The translations under genes and the position numbers were made by a program. A model generated the notes under the pieces. That model made no database searches, was not told the origin of the DNA, and was given only the letters and a program-made list of their open reading frames with translations. Positions 26,183 through 37,280 of a stretch of DNA of 64,000 nucleotides are shown here, in pieces; the stretch's first letter is position 1; each line of letters begins with the position of its first letter. This DNA is from Calidifontibacillus oryziterrae (lineage in GTDB: Bacteria; Bacillota; Bacilli; Bacillales; Bacillaceae_J). The stretch is taken from assembly GCF_000331575.1 (NCBI RefSeq), contig NZ_KB223527.1:1771842-1835841 (forward strand), read 5' to 3'.

Positions 26183-26535
26183 GGTTCTTCCTCCTATGAA
26201 TACTCTACAATAAATAATATGTATGATATTTTCTGAATATTTAGTTAAATTAACCAAAGGTTTTTACCTACTTACTTTACCATAATACAACATAAAACTC
26301 TACTATTAACTAAAACTTGTAACATTTTTGGTTATTACTGGTAGTAAAAATTTCATAAAAAAATTCCCTTGTCATTTAAAGAAATGTAGACTTAAATCCT
26401 TTAAATAATTTAAAAACCCTGAAGGATAAACAAAAACTTTTCCTAAGTGAAAAGACATAAGGACTAAATAGCCTTATGTCTTACTAAATTAATATGAACG
26501 ATTTGTTTCATCTATCACTTAATAGCCAAATTTAC
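26183..26535. other. Intergenic region between purA and the M23 gene
   Basis: About 350 AT-rich bases with no gene. It contains the purA terminator (26443-26482) and the promoter region of the M23 gene, in which I could not place a promoter with confidence. Confidence 0.45.
26443..26482 (-). terminator. purA terminator
   Basis: Perfect 11-bp inverted repeat AAGACATAAGG (26452-26462) / CCTTATGTCTT (26472-26482) with a 9-base loop, followed on the minus strand by TTTCACTT. It lies 54 bases after the purA stop. Confidence 0.85.
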
Positions 26536-27914
<1,379 letters not shown>

Positions 27915-27916
27915 TA

Positions 27917-27960
27917 AAACACGAACGTTATTTTAAATTATTAATGTTTTGTTCGTAAAA
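27917..27960. promoter_or_regulatory. PurR operator upstream of purA
   Basis: Inverted half-boxes ACGAAC (27921-27926) and GTTCGT (27951-27956), 24 bases apart, with A/T-rich flanks. PurR of Bacillus binds two inverted boxes (AWWWCCGAACWWT) that are similarly spaced, and purA belongs to its regulon in B. subtilis. Both boxes have A instead of the first C. The sites lie immediately upstream of the -35 element, as in known pur promoters. Confidence 0.65.
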
Positions 27961-28073
27961 AAATATTTGATCACCTATCATTTCCCTTCCTAATGAATAG
28001 TATTGATTAAAATTGAGTTTATATTAAAGCTTTTTGAAACAGCTCTATCGTGGCTCTATGAACAAAAACTATA

Positions 28074-28205
28074 AGCGCCCTGATTAGCGACGTATAAACT
28101 AAGAACGCATCGACTGAGATAAACAAAAAAAGTCGAGGGACGAGTCGATGTTGACTTATCGCAAAAGAGATGAGCGAAGTTTACTAGTCGCTGGGCGCTG
28201 GAGCT
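28074..28205. repeat. Interspersed large-hairpin repeat element
   Basis: Terminal inverted sequence AGCGCCC (28074-28080) pairs with GGGCGCT (28193-28199), followed inward by related pieces (AGCGAC ... GTCGCT; TAAACT ... AGTTTA; GCATCGACT ... AGTCGATG), giving an imperfect long stem of about 130 bases. On the minus strand it reads AGCTCCAGCGCCCAGCGAC... . It resembles the structured intergenic repeats dispersed in many Bacillaceae and shares end sequences with the element at 52816-52933. It lies between purA and dnaB promoter/terminator regions, in otherwise geneless DNA (27961-28260). Confidence 0.7.
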
Positions 28206-28271
28206 TGACGACTACTCTCTTTGCTATAGTATTGATCCACAGGATCAAATTTTATAATTTCCTAGACAATT

Positions 28272-28300
28272 AAAAAACCTGATGCTTATTAAGCACCAGG
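28272..28300 (-). terminator. dnaB terminator
   Basis: Hairpin CCTGATGCTT (28278-28287) / AAGCACCAGG (28291-28300) followed in minus orientation by TTTTTT. The stem includes the last dnaB codons and the stop codon sits in the loop. Confidence 0.85.
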
Positions 28301-29650
28301 CTGCATATGTTCCTCACGTCGTCGTTCTAAATTAACAAATTTATTAAACTCTTTTACAAAGGCTAATTCGACAGTCCCTACCGGGCCATTCCGTTGTTTC
28401 GCAATGATGATTTCAATTATATTTTTGTTTTCTGACTCCTTATCATAATAATCATCACGATATAGAAAGGCAACAATATCCGCATCTTGTTCAATACTTC
28501 CGGATTCACGAATATCAGACATGATTGGTCGTTTATCCTGTCTTGATTCTACACCACGTGATAACTGAGATAATGCAATGACTGGTACATTTAATTCACG
28601 AGCGAGAGCCTTTAATGAACGAGATATTTCTGATACCTCCTGTTGGCGATTTTCTCCAGATCGACCACTTCCTTGGATTAGCTGTAAGTAATCAATCAAA
28701 ATCATTCCTAATCCTTGTTCCTGTTGGAGGCGCCTGCATCTTGAACGTATTTCACTAACTCTAATACCAGGTGTATCATCGATAAAAATCCCACCATTTG
28801 ATAAGCTTCCCATTGCCATCGTTAGCTTTTTCCAGTCATCCTCGGTCATTTTTCCCGTTCTTAACGATTGTGCATTAATATTGCCTTCGGCACAAAGCAT
28901 CCTCATTACTAATTGCTCTGCACCCATTTCTAAGCTAAAAATAGCGACATTTTCATCTGTTTTTAAAGCAACATTTTGGGCAATATTTAATGCAAAGGCA
29001 GTCTTACCTACTGAAGGACGAGCTGCAACAATAATTAGATCGTTTCGTTGAAATCCTGCAGTTATCCGATCTAGATCAACAAATCCTGTAGGGATTCCGG
29101 TTACATCACCTTTGCGATTATGAAGCACTTCAATATTATCATACACATTAACTAATACGTCTTTAATATTACGGAAACCGCTCGTGTTTTTTCGATTTGA
29201 AACCTCTAATATTGACTTTTCAGCATCATTTAGTAATGATTCCACATCGTCATCACGATTGTAGCCGTCGGTTACAATTAAGGTTGCTGCCCTAATTAAA
29301 CGCCTTAATATGGACTTTTCCTCAACTATCCGTGCATAATATTCGACATTGGCTGCTGTTGGTACTGAATTTGCCAAATCACTTAAATACGTAACTCCTC
29401 CTATTTCCTCTAGAAGCTTACGATCTGCAAGTTCAGCAGTAACTGTAACTAAATCTACCGGCTCACCTTTTTCAAACAAATCAAGCATGATTGTAAAGAT
29501 TTTTGTATGTGACGAGCGGTAAAAGTCCTCAGGAAGCAATATTTCTGATGCAACTGTTAAGGACGATGGTTCAAGGAAAACAGCCCCTATAATGGCTTGC
29601 TCGGCTTCAATATTATGTGGTGGTGTTCGATCAGCAAATACATCACTCAT
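28289..29650 (-). CDS. dnaB: Replicative DNA helicase (DnaB; DnaC in B. subtilis)
   Basis: A 453-aa hexameric helicase that unwinds DNA 5' to 3' at the fork. N-terminal domain (PPHNIEAEQAIIGAVFLEP), linker, RecA-like C-terminal domain with Walker A ARPSVGKTAFALNIA, Walker B-like MILIDYLQLI and motif QLSRGVESRQDKRP. Full length. Downstream of rplI in the conserved block rplI-dnaB, with 140 bases between. Confidence 0.98.
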   Translation of the reverse strand: MSDVFADRTPPHNIEAEQAIIGAVFLEPSSLTVASEILLPEDFYRSSHTKIFTIMLDLFEKGEPVDLVTVTAELADRKLLEEIGGVTYLSDLANSVPTAANVEYYARIVEEKSILRRLIRAATLIVTDGYNRDDDVESLLNDAEKSILEVSNRKNTSGFRNIKDVLVNVYDNIEVLHNRKGDVTGIPTGFVDLDRITAGFQRNDLIIVAARPSVGKTAFALNIAQNVALKTDENVAIFSLEMGAEQLVMRMLCAEGNINAQSLRTGKMTEDDWKKLTMAMGSLSNGGIFIDDTPGIRVSEIRSRCRRLQQEQGLGMILIDYLQLIQGSGRSGENRQQEVSEISRSLKALARELNVPVIALSQLSRGVESRQDKRPIMSDIRESGSIEQDADIVAFLYRDDYYDKESENKNIIEIIIAKQRNGPVGTVELAFVKEFNKFVNLERRREEHMQPGA

Positions 29651-29752
29651 TGTCGTCTTCCCCCTTTCTATAAGGCGAGGAGTTGAATTGTGCTATCCTT
29701 GCATCCCATTTCATCGATGAAACGGACTATAATTCAATAAAACAGTATAAAC

Positions 29753-29778
29753 GAGGTTGACCCAAAAGTGTCAACCTC
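29753..29778 (-). terminator. Possible rplI terminator
   Basis: Perfect 9-bp inverted repeat GAGGTTGAC / GTCAACCTC with an 8-base loop, 13 bases after the rplI stop. The following T-run is weak (GTTTATACTGTTTTATT), so read-through into dnaB is likely. Confidence 0.6.
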
Positions 29779-29790
29779 TATATCTTTAGA

Positions 29791-30237
29791 TTATGCTTCT
29801 TTTACATGAACCTTTAATAGTGCAGTTACTTCATGGTGTAGCTTCACTGGTACATTGGTTACACCTAATGAACGAATTGGTTCTTCTAACTCCATTTTAC
29901 GTTTATCTATCTTTATTTTATGGACCTTTTCTAGCTCTTCGGCAATTTGTTTTGAGGTAATAGAACCGAATAAACGTCCACCTTCACCAGATTTAGCAGA
30001 AAGCTCTACTGTAACCTTTTCAAGTTTCACTTTTAATTGTTTCGCTTCCTCTAATTCTTGGGCTTCCTCGCGCTTTTGTTTTTGCCTCTGTGCTTCTAAT
30101 GATTTCATATTTGTCGTATTAGCTTCAACCGCTAAATTATTCTTAAAGAGGAAATTATGAGCATATCCATCTGCTACATTTTTTATTTCGCCTTTTTTTC
30201 CCTTACCTTTTACATCTTGTAAAAATATAACTTTCAT
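29791..30237 (-). CDS. rplI: 50S ribosomal protein L9
   Basis: A 148-aa L9: N-terminal rRNA-binding domain [30 protein letters not shown], long central helix rich in K, Q and E, and the C-terminal domain ending [12 protein letters not shown]. Normal length. Its start codon overlaps the gdpP stop at 30237, as in other bacilli, so expression is coupled. Confidence 0.98.
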   Translation of the reverse strand: MKVIFLQDVKGKGKKGEIKNVADGYAHNFLFKNNLAVEANTTNMKSLEAQRQKQKREEAQELEEAKQLKVKLEKVTVELSAKSGEGGRLFGSITSKQIAEELEKVHKIKIDKRKMELEEPIRSLGVTNVPVKLHHEVTALLKVHVKEA

Positions 30238-32207
30238 TATTGTTTTCCTCCTTCTAAATACTCGTCTATTGCTTGTTTTAATAGTGTTTCGACCTCTTCT
30301 ATTGATTCACTATTGATTTGAGTAGCAGCATTTGTTAAGTGGCCGCCACCATCTAAGCTTTCCATGATGAGTTGTACATTCACATCACCTAATGATCTCG
30401 CGCTAATGCTAATTTTTCCATCTGGTCGTTTTGAAATAACAAACGAAGCTAGCACGCCATTCAATGATAATAATGTGTCAGCAGCTTGAGCAATTAACAC
30501 TTGGCTGAAAATTTGGTCTGGATTTGCCTTTGCAATTGCTATTCCTTTTTTGTATAATACTGTATTTTCAATAAGTCTAGAACGATTTACATACTGATCT
30601 AAATCTTCCTTTAAAAACTTTTGAACTAGAATTGTATCCGCTCCTTGTGCCCGAAGGTAAGAAGCAGCGTCAAACGTCCGTGATCCAGTACGTAATGTAA
30701 AGCTCTTTGTATCTACGATTATACCAGCTAGCAATGCTGTTGATTCAAGCATATCTATTTTTAGCGTTTTCGGCTGATATTCTAATAGTTCAGTTACTAA
30801 TTCAGCAGTAGAGGATGCATACGGCTCCATATAAACTAATACTGGATTATCAATAAATTCTTCACCACGGCGATGATGGTCAATGACGACTACATCATCA
30901 ATTTTATTAAGAATTCGTTGGTCAATTACTAATGATGGTTTATGGGTATCAACAACAACTAATAATGAATTGTCTGTTGCCATCTCTAATGCTTCTTCAG
31001 GCGAAATAAAGCATTGCCATAATTCTTCTTTTAATTTGATTTCCGTCATTAATCTTTGTATTCCCGAATCAATCTCTTGCTCTTTAAGAACAATATACCC
31101 TTCTTTTTGGTTTGCTTCAGCTACTTTAAGAATACCAATCGCAGAACCGATCGCATCCATATCAGGAGATTTATGCCCCATTATGATGACTTTATCACTA
31201 GCCATAATCCATTCACGCAACGCATGGGAGATTACACGAGCCCTAACACGTGTTCGTTTCTCCATTGGGCTTGTTTTCCCACCATAAAACTTCACTTTCC
31301 CATTTGTGTTCTTAATGGCAACCTGGTCACCGCCTCTTCCAAGCGCTAGATCCAAGCTTGATTGTGCTAAATCTCCAAGCTCCGGTAGATCTGAAGACCC
31401 TGTTCCAACGCCGATACTAAGAGTAAGTGGAACATTTTGTTTTGAAGTTAATTCACGTACCTCATCAAGAACACCGAATTTTGATTTCTCTAATTGAGTT
31501 AATATGTGTTGATTAAAAATTGCAACAAACCGATCAGATGACGTTCTTTTTAGGAAAATACCAAATTCACTTGCCCAAGAGTTTAGGATAGATGTTACCT
31601 TACTGCTCATTTTACTTTTCGATTGATCATCCATTCCTTGGGTAACATCGTCATAGTTATCTAAAAATACAATGGCTAAACTAACTTTTTCTTCCTCATA
31701 TAATCGTTCAATTTCTGTCTGTTCTGTAACATCAAAAAAGTATAGAAGCCTTTCATCCCGTTTCATATGCATTCGAAACTCGCGCATATTTAACGTCAAT
31801 CTTTCAATGTCTTCTTCACCCTTTAACATAGGGATAATCGTTTCTGATATTATGTTTAAATGGTGGCCAGCTAACGTGTTTTCCATAAAAAAAGACGCTA
31901 TATAAGGATTTGCCCATTCAATTTGGTGTTCCTCATTATATAACACAATGCCAATTGGCATTTCCATTAATGCTTCTTCGCCGACCTTTTTAACACGATA
32001 AGAAAGTGTAGAAATATATTGTTCCATCTCATCATGTAACGTAAGCTCATATTTAAATAAAAAATACAATATGACCCCAAGTATGAGTAGGCTAGAAACT
32101 CCTAATATCCATTGGTAATAAGTAATGACAGCAACCATTACTATCGCTAATATTAATAAAACTATAAATGGATAGCTGCGCCAACGCTTTTTTATTGAAT
32201 TTGGCAT
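30237..32207 (-). CDS. gdpP: Cyclic-di-AMP phosphodiesterase GdpP
   Basis: A 656-aa membrane enzyme hydrolysing c-di-AMP to pApA. Two N-terminal membrane helices (about residues 12-50), a degenerate PAS (about 70-150, heme-binding in homologues), a degenerate GGDEF domain (about 175-310, lacking GGDEF), then DHH-DHHA1: [34 protein letters not shown] and the C-terminal [11 protein letters not shown]. It controls osmolyte uptake and wall stress via c-di-AMP. Between yybS and rplI. Confidence 0.97.
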   Translation of the reverse strand: MPNSIKKRWRSYPFIVLLILAIVMVAVITYYQWILGVSSLLILGVILYFLFKYELTLHDEMEQYISTLSYRVKKVGEEALMEMPIGIVLYNEEHQIEWANPYIASFFMENTLAGHHLNIISETIIPMLKGEEDIERLTLNMREFRMHMKRDERLLYFFDVTEQTEIERLYEEEKVSLAIVFLDNYDDVTQGMDDQSKSKMSSKVTSILNSWASEFGIFLKRTSSDRFVAIFNQHILTQLEKSKFGVLDEVRELTSKQNVPLTLSIGVGTGSSDLPELGDLAQSSLDLALGRGGDQVAIKNTNGKVKFYGGKTSPMEKRTRVRARVISHALREWIMASDKVIIMGHKSPDMDAIGSAIGILKVAEANQKEGYIVLKEQEIDSGIQRLMTEIKLKEELWQCFISPEEALEMATDNSLLVVVDTHKPSLVIDQRILNKIDDVVVIDHHRRGEEFIDNPVLVYMEPYASSTAELVTELLEYQPKTLKIDMLESTALLAGIIVDTKSFTLRTGSRTFDAASYLRAQGADTILVQKFLKEDLDQYVNRSRLIENTVLYKKGIAIAKANPDQIFSQVLIAQAADTLLSLNGVLASFVISKRPDGKISISARSLGDVNVQLIMESLDGGGHLTNAATQINSESIEEVETLLKQAIDEYLEGGKQ

Positions 32208-32226
32208 ACTTTTCGCTCCTAAATTA

Positions 32227-33159
32227 TTATGAACGTTTCATTCGCTTACGCAAATCAAATCCTAAATCAATTATACCTAAGATTCTAATTATAGAAAGTA
32301 GAAATGGAAGTAGCAGTGATACTACTAAAATGATTACAGGTATAGCAGATGAATAATTATTTCTGTGAGAATAGAAAAAAACAAACGAAAATCCTTGAAT
32401 TGTCATAATAATCTCTAAAACAATTAAGAAATTAATTACGATAGTAAAAAGTATCGTCCCTTGTTCTACACCTATCATGTAAAGGATCATAACAATTAAA
32501 TAGTACCATAACATACTTTTTGGAAAATGCCATTCCCGTATTGGCGGAAATGGATGAACTGAAAAATGAATTCGATTTAAAATTTGATTTCCAACTAGTT
32601 GCGTAATGAAGGCCAAGCCAACGCTTACCATCACCATACCGCTTGGAACAATATAGGAGATCAATTCAACTGATTCATACATAAGTTTAAATTGATCTGT
32701 AGTAGTTTGACCTAATGCAGTAACCATCTTTTCTGCAGCTTCAATTGATTGATACATCATTTTCTTCGTATCTTCAATAAAGTTAATATTAAAGAATACA
32801 ATTGTAATAATAAACAACAACACAAAATTTATTAAAAAGCTTAAACTACCGCCAGCTAAAATTGCAAAGGAGCTTTTCTTTAAGGAATAGATATACCCCA
32901 TAACCATTCCAGTGCTAGCGAACATTAACGTTAATGGCAGGGCCATAACAGAACCGATGATATATGTAATGAATAATGCGGCAATTAATAATAAAAAGCC
33001 TTTTTTAATAGAATGTCTTACAACATAAATCAAAAACGGAATAGATAAAATAAACATAAAAAGTGTTCCAAGAATCGGTAAATAAAAGACCGCTAGTAGA
33101 AAGATGGAATATAAAGCTGCTAATATAGCTCCTTCTGTGATAGAACGAATTGGATTCAC
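32227..33159 (-). CDS. yybS: YybS family (DUF2232) membrane protein
   Basis: A 310-aa polytopic membrane protein with about eight helices, starting SITEGAILAALYSIFLLAVFYLPILG. DUF2232/YybS proteins are conserved upstream of gdpP and rplI in bacilli; no biochemical function is established. GGGGTGAAG before the ATG. Co-directional with gdpP, 19 bases apart. Confidence 0.9.
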   Translation of the reverse strand: MNPIRSITEGAILAALYSIFLLAVFYLPILGTLFMFILSIPFLIYVVRHSIKKGFLLLIAALFITYIIGSVMALPLTLMFASTGMVMGYIYSLKKSSFAILAGGSLSFLINFVLLFIITIVFFNINFIEDTKKMMYQSIEAAEKMVTALGQTTTDQFKLMYESVELISYIVPSGMVMVSVGLAFITQLVGNQILNRIHFSVHPFPPIREWHFPKSMLWYYLIVMILYMIGVEQGTILFTIVINFLIVLEIIMTIQGFSFVFFYSHRNNYSSAIPVIILVVSLLLPFLLSIIRILGIIDLGFDLRKRMKRS

Positions 33160-33269
33160 ATCTTCACCCCAAAATAGTGATAAATTTAATTAAATTATAG
33201 AGTATAAGTTAATTTTATTTATAAAAAAATAAAGTTTCAATTATAAACAGTCTACTCTAATACAGCTAA

Positions 33270-33299
33270 TAAAAAAAGACAGCATGTAAACTGCTGCCT
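33270..33299 (-). terminator. rpsF-ssb-rpsR operon terminator
   Basis: Arms GACAGCA (33278-33284) and TGCTGCC (33292-33298), one G-T pair, followed on the minus strand by TTTTTTTATT, ten bases after the rpsR stop. Confidence 0.85.
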
Positions 33300-33307
33300 T
33301 TTTGTTA

Positions 33308-33550
33308 TTAATCGTTTACGTATGGTAACAACGCCATAATTCTTGCGCGCTTAATAGCAGTTGTTAATTTACGTTGGTATTTAGAAGATGTTCCAGTTAC
33401 ACGACGAGGTAAAATTTTACCACGTTCAGAAATGAAACGTTTTAATAGATCAACGTCTTTATAGTCGATGTGTGTAATTCCGTTCGCTGTAAAGTAACAC
33501 ACCTTACGACGCTTTGCACGTCCGCCTTTGCGACCTCCGCCCATTGCCAT
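33308..33550 (-). CDS. rpsR: 30S ribosomal protein S18
   Basis: An 80-aa S18, typical for bacilli: [36 protein letters not shown] and [11 protein letters not shown]. It pairs with S6 on the platform of the 30S subunit. AAGGAGGGA site. Third gene of rpsF-ssb-rpsR. Confidence 0.98.
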   Translation of the reverse strand: MAMGGGRKGGRAKRRKVCYFTANGITHIDYKDVDLLKRFISERGKILPRRVTGTSSKYQRKLTTAIKRARIMALLPYVND

Positions 33551-33572
33551 TTAAATTCCCTCCTTTTCAATA

Positions 33573-34091
33573 TTAAAATGGTAAATCATCATCAGATATG
33601 TCAATTGGTTGACCATCATCTTTAAATGGATCATCATCAATTTTTGTATAGTTTCCATTTGAGCGTTGATTCTGATTTTGTCCATAACCGCTATTAGCAG
33701 TTTGGTAATTACCACTTGGTTCGGTTCCGTATCCACCATATGGATCGCCTTGGCCTCTTCCTTGACCTGAACCTTTAGGCTCCAAAAACTGCACGCTATC
33801 AGCCACAACTTCTGTTACGTAAACCCGACGGCCATCTTGTCCTTCATAATTTCGGGTTTGAAGACGACCTTCAACACCAGCCAAACTACCCTTTTTTAAA
33901 AAGTTCGCAACATTTTCAGCTGCGCGACGCCAAACAACACAATTAATAAAGTCTGCTTCACGATCACCTTGCTGATTAGTAAATGTACGGTTAACTGCTA
34001 GTGTAAATTGGGTAACAGCTACTCCATTTGGAGTATAACGCAATTCTGGATCCTTCGTTAGTCTGCCAACGAGTACCACGCGGTTAATCAT
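33573..34091 (-). CDS. ssb: Single-stranded DNA-binding protein
   Basis: A 172-aa SSB: OB-fold domain (residues 1-110, [23 protein letters not shown]), disordered Gly/Gln/Asn-rich linker, and the acidic tip DISDDDLPF that binds partner proteins. The frame opens at 34100 (GTG); the ATG at 34091 lies eight bases after AAGGAG and is the normal family start. Between rpsF and rpsR, as usual. Confidence 0.97.
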   Translation of the reverse strand: MINRVVLVGRLTKDPELRYTPNGVAVTQFTLAVNRTFTNQQGDREADFINCVVWRRAAENVANFLKKGSLAGVEGRLQTRNYEGQDGRRVYVTEVVADSVQFLEPKGSGQGRGQGDPYGGYGTEPSGNYQTANSGYGQNQNQRSNGNYTKIDDDPFKDDGQPIDISDDDLPF

Positions 34092-34137
34092 CAGAAACAC
34101 TCCTTACCTGGAAATTCAATCATACAAAAAGTTTTCA

Positions 34138-34425
34138 TTATTCTTCTTCACGTACTGCGATGTGACGAATGATATCTTCGCTGATCTTCGCTAAGCGATC
34201 AAATTCATTGATTGCTTCTGGCTTTGCCATAACGTTAAGAAGCATGTAATATCCTTCACGGAAATCATTGATTTCGTAAGCTAAACGACGCTTACCCATT
34301 TCAGTTGACTTCACGATTTCAGCACCTTGATTCGTTAAAATGTCATTAAAACGATCAATGACTGCTTTTTTAGTGTCTTCTTCAACGTTTGGACGAATGA
34401 TGTACATAATTTCATATTTACGCAT
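34138..34425 (-). CDS. rpsF: 30S ribosomal protein S6
   Basis: A 95-aa S6: [39 protein letters not shown] and [23 protein letters not shown] before the ATG at 34425 sets the start over the longer frame at 34458. First gene of the operon; preceded by an S6:S18 leader motif and a good promoter. Confidence 0.97.
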   Translation of the reverse strand: MRKYEIMYIIRPNVEEDTKKAVIDRFNDILTNQGAEIVKSTEMGKRRLAYEINDFREGYYMLLNVMAKPEAINEFDRLAKISEDIIRHIAVREEE

Positions 34426-34439
34426 ATCTTTCACCTCCT

Positions 34440-34476
34440 CTTGGACTAAACGGCTCACCCTTTAAAAGGGAGCAAG
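34440..34476 (-). promoter_or_regulatory. S6:S18-binding leader motif of rpsF
   Basis: In the mRNA leader an outer stem CUUG/CAAG encloses a stem GCUC-CC / GG-GAGC and the single-stranded CCG in GAGCCGUUUAGUCC. A CCG trinucleotide in such a bulge is the signature of the S6:S18-binding leader (ribosomal S6-S18 autoregulation) of many bacteria. The motif ends 14 bases before the start codon and could mask the ribosome-binding site. Confidence 0.7.
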
Positions 34477-34510
34477 GAGCAATATTTAATATAATTACTC
34501 ACGAAATAAA

Positions 34511-34539
34511 ATTATAACACTAATGTAAGTGTGATGCAA
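34511..34539 (-). promoter_or_regulatory. rpsF operon promoter
   Basis: Minus strand TTGCAT (34539-34534), 17-base spacer, TATAAT (34516-34511): four of six and six of six consensus matches for sigma-A. Confidence 0.8.
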
Positions 34540-34652
34540 TAAGGTTTGTTTGAATCTATAATTTTCAGCTTCCCTTCACACCTTATTTGAGAATGAACTC
34601 GCTTTCCGCAGGCAATCCTCAAGCTTCCTTGATGAGCAAGCTTGTAACGCAC

Positions 34653-35753
34653 TTACACGTTAAATCTAAAGTGCATGACGTCGCCGTCTTGGACTAAATA
34701 CTCTTTACCTTCTAGGCGTACTTTGCCTGCTTCACGTGCAGCTGTCATTGATCCTGCTGCAAGTAAATCTTCATAAGAGACAGTTTCCGCTCGGATAAAA
34801 CCTCTTTCAAAATCTGTATGAATAATCCCGGCACATTGAGGTGCTTTCATTCCTTTTTTGAATGTCCAAGCTCGAACTTCTTGTTCACCTGCAGTAAAAT
34901 ACGTAGCTAGACCTAATAGTGAATACGCCGCTTTAATTAACTGATCTAAACCAGATTCCTTAATACCAAGCTCCTCAAGAAACATTTGTTTCTCCTCACC
35001 ATCGAGTTCAGCGATTTCTGATTCGATTTTCGCACAAATTACAATAACTTCTGCATCTTCTTTGTCTGCAAATTCACGTACTTTTTTTACATATTCATTA
35101 TTAGACGGATCCGCAACTTCATCTTCGCCAACATTTGCAACATATAACATAGGTTTAATCGTTAATAAGTGTAAATGCTTTACAATTTTTAATTGTTCAT
35201 CCGTAAATTCTATCGTTCGCGCCATTTTCCCTAGTTCAAAAGCTTCTTTAAGAATCACAAGGACCTCATGCTCAGCCATTGCATCTTTATCCTTTTGTTT
35301 TGCCATTTTTCCCACACGATCAATACGCTTGTCCACTGTTTCTAAATCAGCTAGAATCAATTCTAAATTAATTGTTTCAATATCTGAAATAGGATCTACC
35401 TTTCCAGCAACGTGCGTAATGTCATCATCTGCAAAGCAACGAACCACCTGACAAATTGCATCAACTTGACGAATATGTGATAAAAACTTATTTCCTAAAC
35501 CTTCACCTTTGCTTGCCCCTTTTACAATCCCTGCAATATCAGTAAATTCAAATGCCGTTGGGACAGTTTTTTTCGGTTTTACTAATTGTGTTAGTTTATT
35601 TAAACGCTCATCTGGCACTTCAACAATTCCTATATTAGGATCAATTGTACAGAAAGGATAATTTGCCGATTCTGCACCCGCCTGTGTTATCGCGTTAAAA
35701 AGCGTTGATTTTCCAACATTGGGAAGACCAACGATTCCAGCTGTTAAACCCAT
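34653..35753 (-). CDS. ychF: Redox-regulated ATPase/GTPase YchF (EngD)
   Basis: A 366-aa Obg-family P-loop protein that prefers ATP. G1 GLPNVGKSTLFNAIT, G3 DIAGIVKGASKGEGLGN, the NxxE-type G4 region (YVANVGEDE), a coiled-coil insertion and the C-terminal TGS domain (TFTAGEQEVRAWTF...YLVQDGDVMHFRFNV). Normal length; ribosome-associated stress protein. GGAGTGA site, own promoter. Confidence 0.97.
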   Translation of the reverse strand: MGLTAGIVGLPNVGKSTLFNAITQAGAESANYPFCTIDPNIGIVEVPDERLNKLTQLVKPKKTVPTAFEFTDIAGIVKGASKGEGLGNKFLSHIRQVDAICQVVRCFADDDITHVAGKVDPISDIETINLELILADLETVDKRIDRVGKMAKQKDKDAMAEHEVLVILKEAFELGKMARTIEFTDEQLKIVKHLHLLTIKPMLYVANVGEDEVADPSNNEYVKKVREFADKEDAEVIVICAKIESEIAELDGEEKQMFLEELGIKESGLDQLIKAAYSLLGLATYFTAGEQEVRAWTFKKGMKAPQCAGIIHTDFERGFIRAETVSYEDLLAAGSMTAAREAGKVRLEGKEYLVQDGDVMHFRFNV

Positions 35754-35799
35754 TATTTAGTCACTCCTTAAGAGAAATCTCATGTAATCATTCTTTCCA

Positions 35800-35828
35800 A
35801 TTATAGAAACACATGGAAGAAAGTGCAA
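35800..35828 (-). promoter_or_regulatory. ychF promoter
   Basis: Minus strand TTGCAC (35828-35823), 17-base spacer, TATAAT (35805-35800), 46 bases upstream of the ychF start. Confidence 0.78.
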
Positions 35829-35854
35829 GAAATAATCGAATTTTCTAGACTTCA

Positions 35855-36052
35855 CTACTCCTCATGCTTAACAAGAATCTTCTTCATTTTCCTTGTAAAT
35901 TCCTTGCGAGGTATTAATACACTATGGCCGCAACCTTCACACTTAATACGGATATCCATGCCTACTCGAATAATTTTCCATCTATTCGCACCGCATGGGT
36001 GTTGTTTTTTCATTTCGACAATATCATTTAAGTCAAAATTTTTTTCAACCAT
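35855..36052 (-). CDS. yyzM: DUF951 family protein (YyzM-like)
   Basis: A 65-aa protein: FDLNDIVEMKKQHPCGANRWKIIRVGMDIRIKCEGCGHSVLIPRKEF. Conserved Cys and His residues (HPCG, CEGCGH) suggest zinc binding. DUF951 genes sit next to ychF in bacilli; a role in nucleic-acid binding is assumed, not shown. GTG-started longer frame at 36064 is passed over because AAAGGTGAG fits the ATG at 36052. Confidence 0.9.
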   Translation of the reverse strand: MVEKNFDLNDIVEMKKQHPCGANRWKIIRVGMDIRIKCEGCGHSVLIPRKEFTRKMKKILVKHEE

Positions 36053-36165
36053 AATGAATCTCACCTTTCTCGTTAAGCACTAATAAAATTGATTTCACCC
36101 ATATGTGTTTGTTCATAATTATAATAAAGTTTGTTTTTCTATAAAACTATAATAGCAATAAATTC

Positions 36166-37182
36166 CTACCATTTGTAGCGATTTGCAATAGGATAAAGTA
36201 AAATCGCAGCAAGAACATACAAATTAAGTAAACCATATAAAGGATATAGAATAGCTACAAGCGTTGAAAAACCAACTGTAGTAAGTGGGGCCATTACTAA
36301 TAATAAAAGTAAGGTCATTATCCATAAAGGCAGTGATATCCGTTTTCTAAAACGAGATGTCAAGCCTAAAATTCCTGATGCCGCAGTTGTATAAATAGCT
36401 CCCCAAAGCATAATTGACATAAAAATTAGCATTGAATAATGATACTGTTGCAGGATTGCAAATAATGGAATCTCATACAATACAATTTCTGATGCAATTT
36501 GCAGTAAGGACTCATTGTATAAAAATGACAATGCCCCCAATAATAGTCCACTTCCAAAGCTTGCAATCCAAATTTCACCTTTATGCTTAATTTTTTGTCC
36601 AACAGCAGCTAAAACTGCAACTAAAGGTAGGATATTTAACGCTGTAAACGTAAAAGCTGCAGGCCAATTTTGTTGTTTACTCCAATCAATTATCCATGTC
36701 TGTCCATTTTGTAATGAAAATGAAATTAAAACCGATACAAGACCAATCATTAATAAAGGGATTAGTAAAGAATTCATCGACACCATACCTTGTACATCCC
36801 AAATAAATAATACAACTAATAAAACAATCATAATAATGATTCCAGCCCAATATGGTATAGAAAACATTTCTAGGGTAGCCCCGCCCCCAGCTAGCATCAC
36901 AATCGTAACGGTTAGTAAGTAAAAAATTATGATTAAATCATAAAATCGTGCCAATCTTTTACCTAATAAAGCCTCCAAAATCGGTAAATAATGAATGGTT
37001 TGTTTTTCATAGCTGATTTTCATAATAATGTAACAGCAAATCGAAAATAATACCATAAACAAAATTATAGCAAGTCCACTATCATCCCCAAAAAATTGCC
37101 AAAGCTCTCTCCCTGACGCATATCCAGCCCCAATCATTGTTCCTAATATCAAAAACATCCACTTTAATCCACCTGTCCACAT
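36166..37182 (-). CDS. YkvI-family membrane protein (APC-type transporter-like)
   Basis: A 338-aa protein with about ten membrane helices. The N-terminus WMFLILGTMIGAGYASGRELWQFF resembles the first broken helix of LeuT/APC-fold transporters and matches the YkvI family of Bacillus. Substrate unknown. Stands alone, divergent from yyaC, with 90 bases between. Confidence 0.82.
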   Translation of the reverse strand: MWTGGLKWMFLILGTMIGAGYASGRELWQFFGDDSGLAIILFMVLFSICCYIIMKISYEKQTIHYLPILEALLGKRLARFYDLIIIFYLLTVTIVMLAGGGATLEMFSIPYWAGIIIMIVLLVVLFIWDVQGMVSMNSLLIPLLMIGLVSVLISFSLQNGQTWIIDWSKQQNWPAAFTFTALNILPLVAVLAAVGQKIKHKGEIWIASFGSGLLLGALSFLYNESLLQIASEIVLYEIPLFAILQQYHYSMLIFMSIMLWGAIYTTAASGILGLTSRFRKRISLPLWIMTLLLLLVMAPLTTVGFSTLVAILYPLYGLLNLYVLAAILLYPIANRYKW

Positions 37183-37218
37183 AATTTTCTTCCCCTTATT
37201 TTATTTTTTATTAGCAAC

Positions 37219-37252
37219 TTATGTATAGGAACCGAAATTCCTCCGTATACTG
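37219..37252 (+). promoter_or_regulatory. Possible forespore promoter of yyaC
   Basis: TGTATA, a 15-base spacer and CCGTATACTG lie 30-60 bases upstream of the yyaC start. This resembles a sigma-F promoter (GYWTA, about 15 bases, GGnnAnAnT) only loosely; yyaC of B. subtilis is forespore-expressed. Treat as a weak prediction. Confidence 0.3.
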
Positions 37253-37280
37253 TTACTACTATTAAAGAGGAGTGAATACT

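Noticed and set aside
33551..33808. Separate 85-aa gene in ssb
   Set aside because: It is a shifted frame over the low-complexity ssb linker, with no independent support.
34580..34650. Insertion-sequence remnant downstream of ychF
   Set aside because: CTTTCCGCAGGC-type words recall common Bacillus intergenic repeats, but no terminal repeats or coding remnant can be seen.
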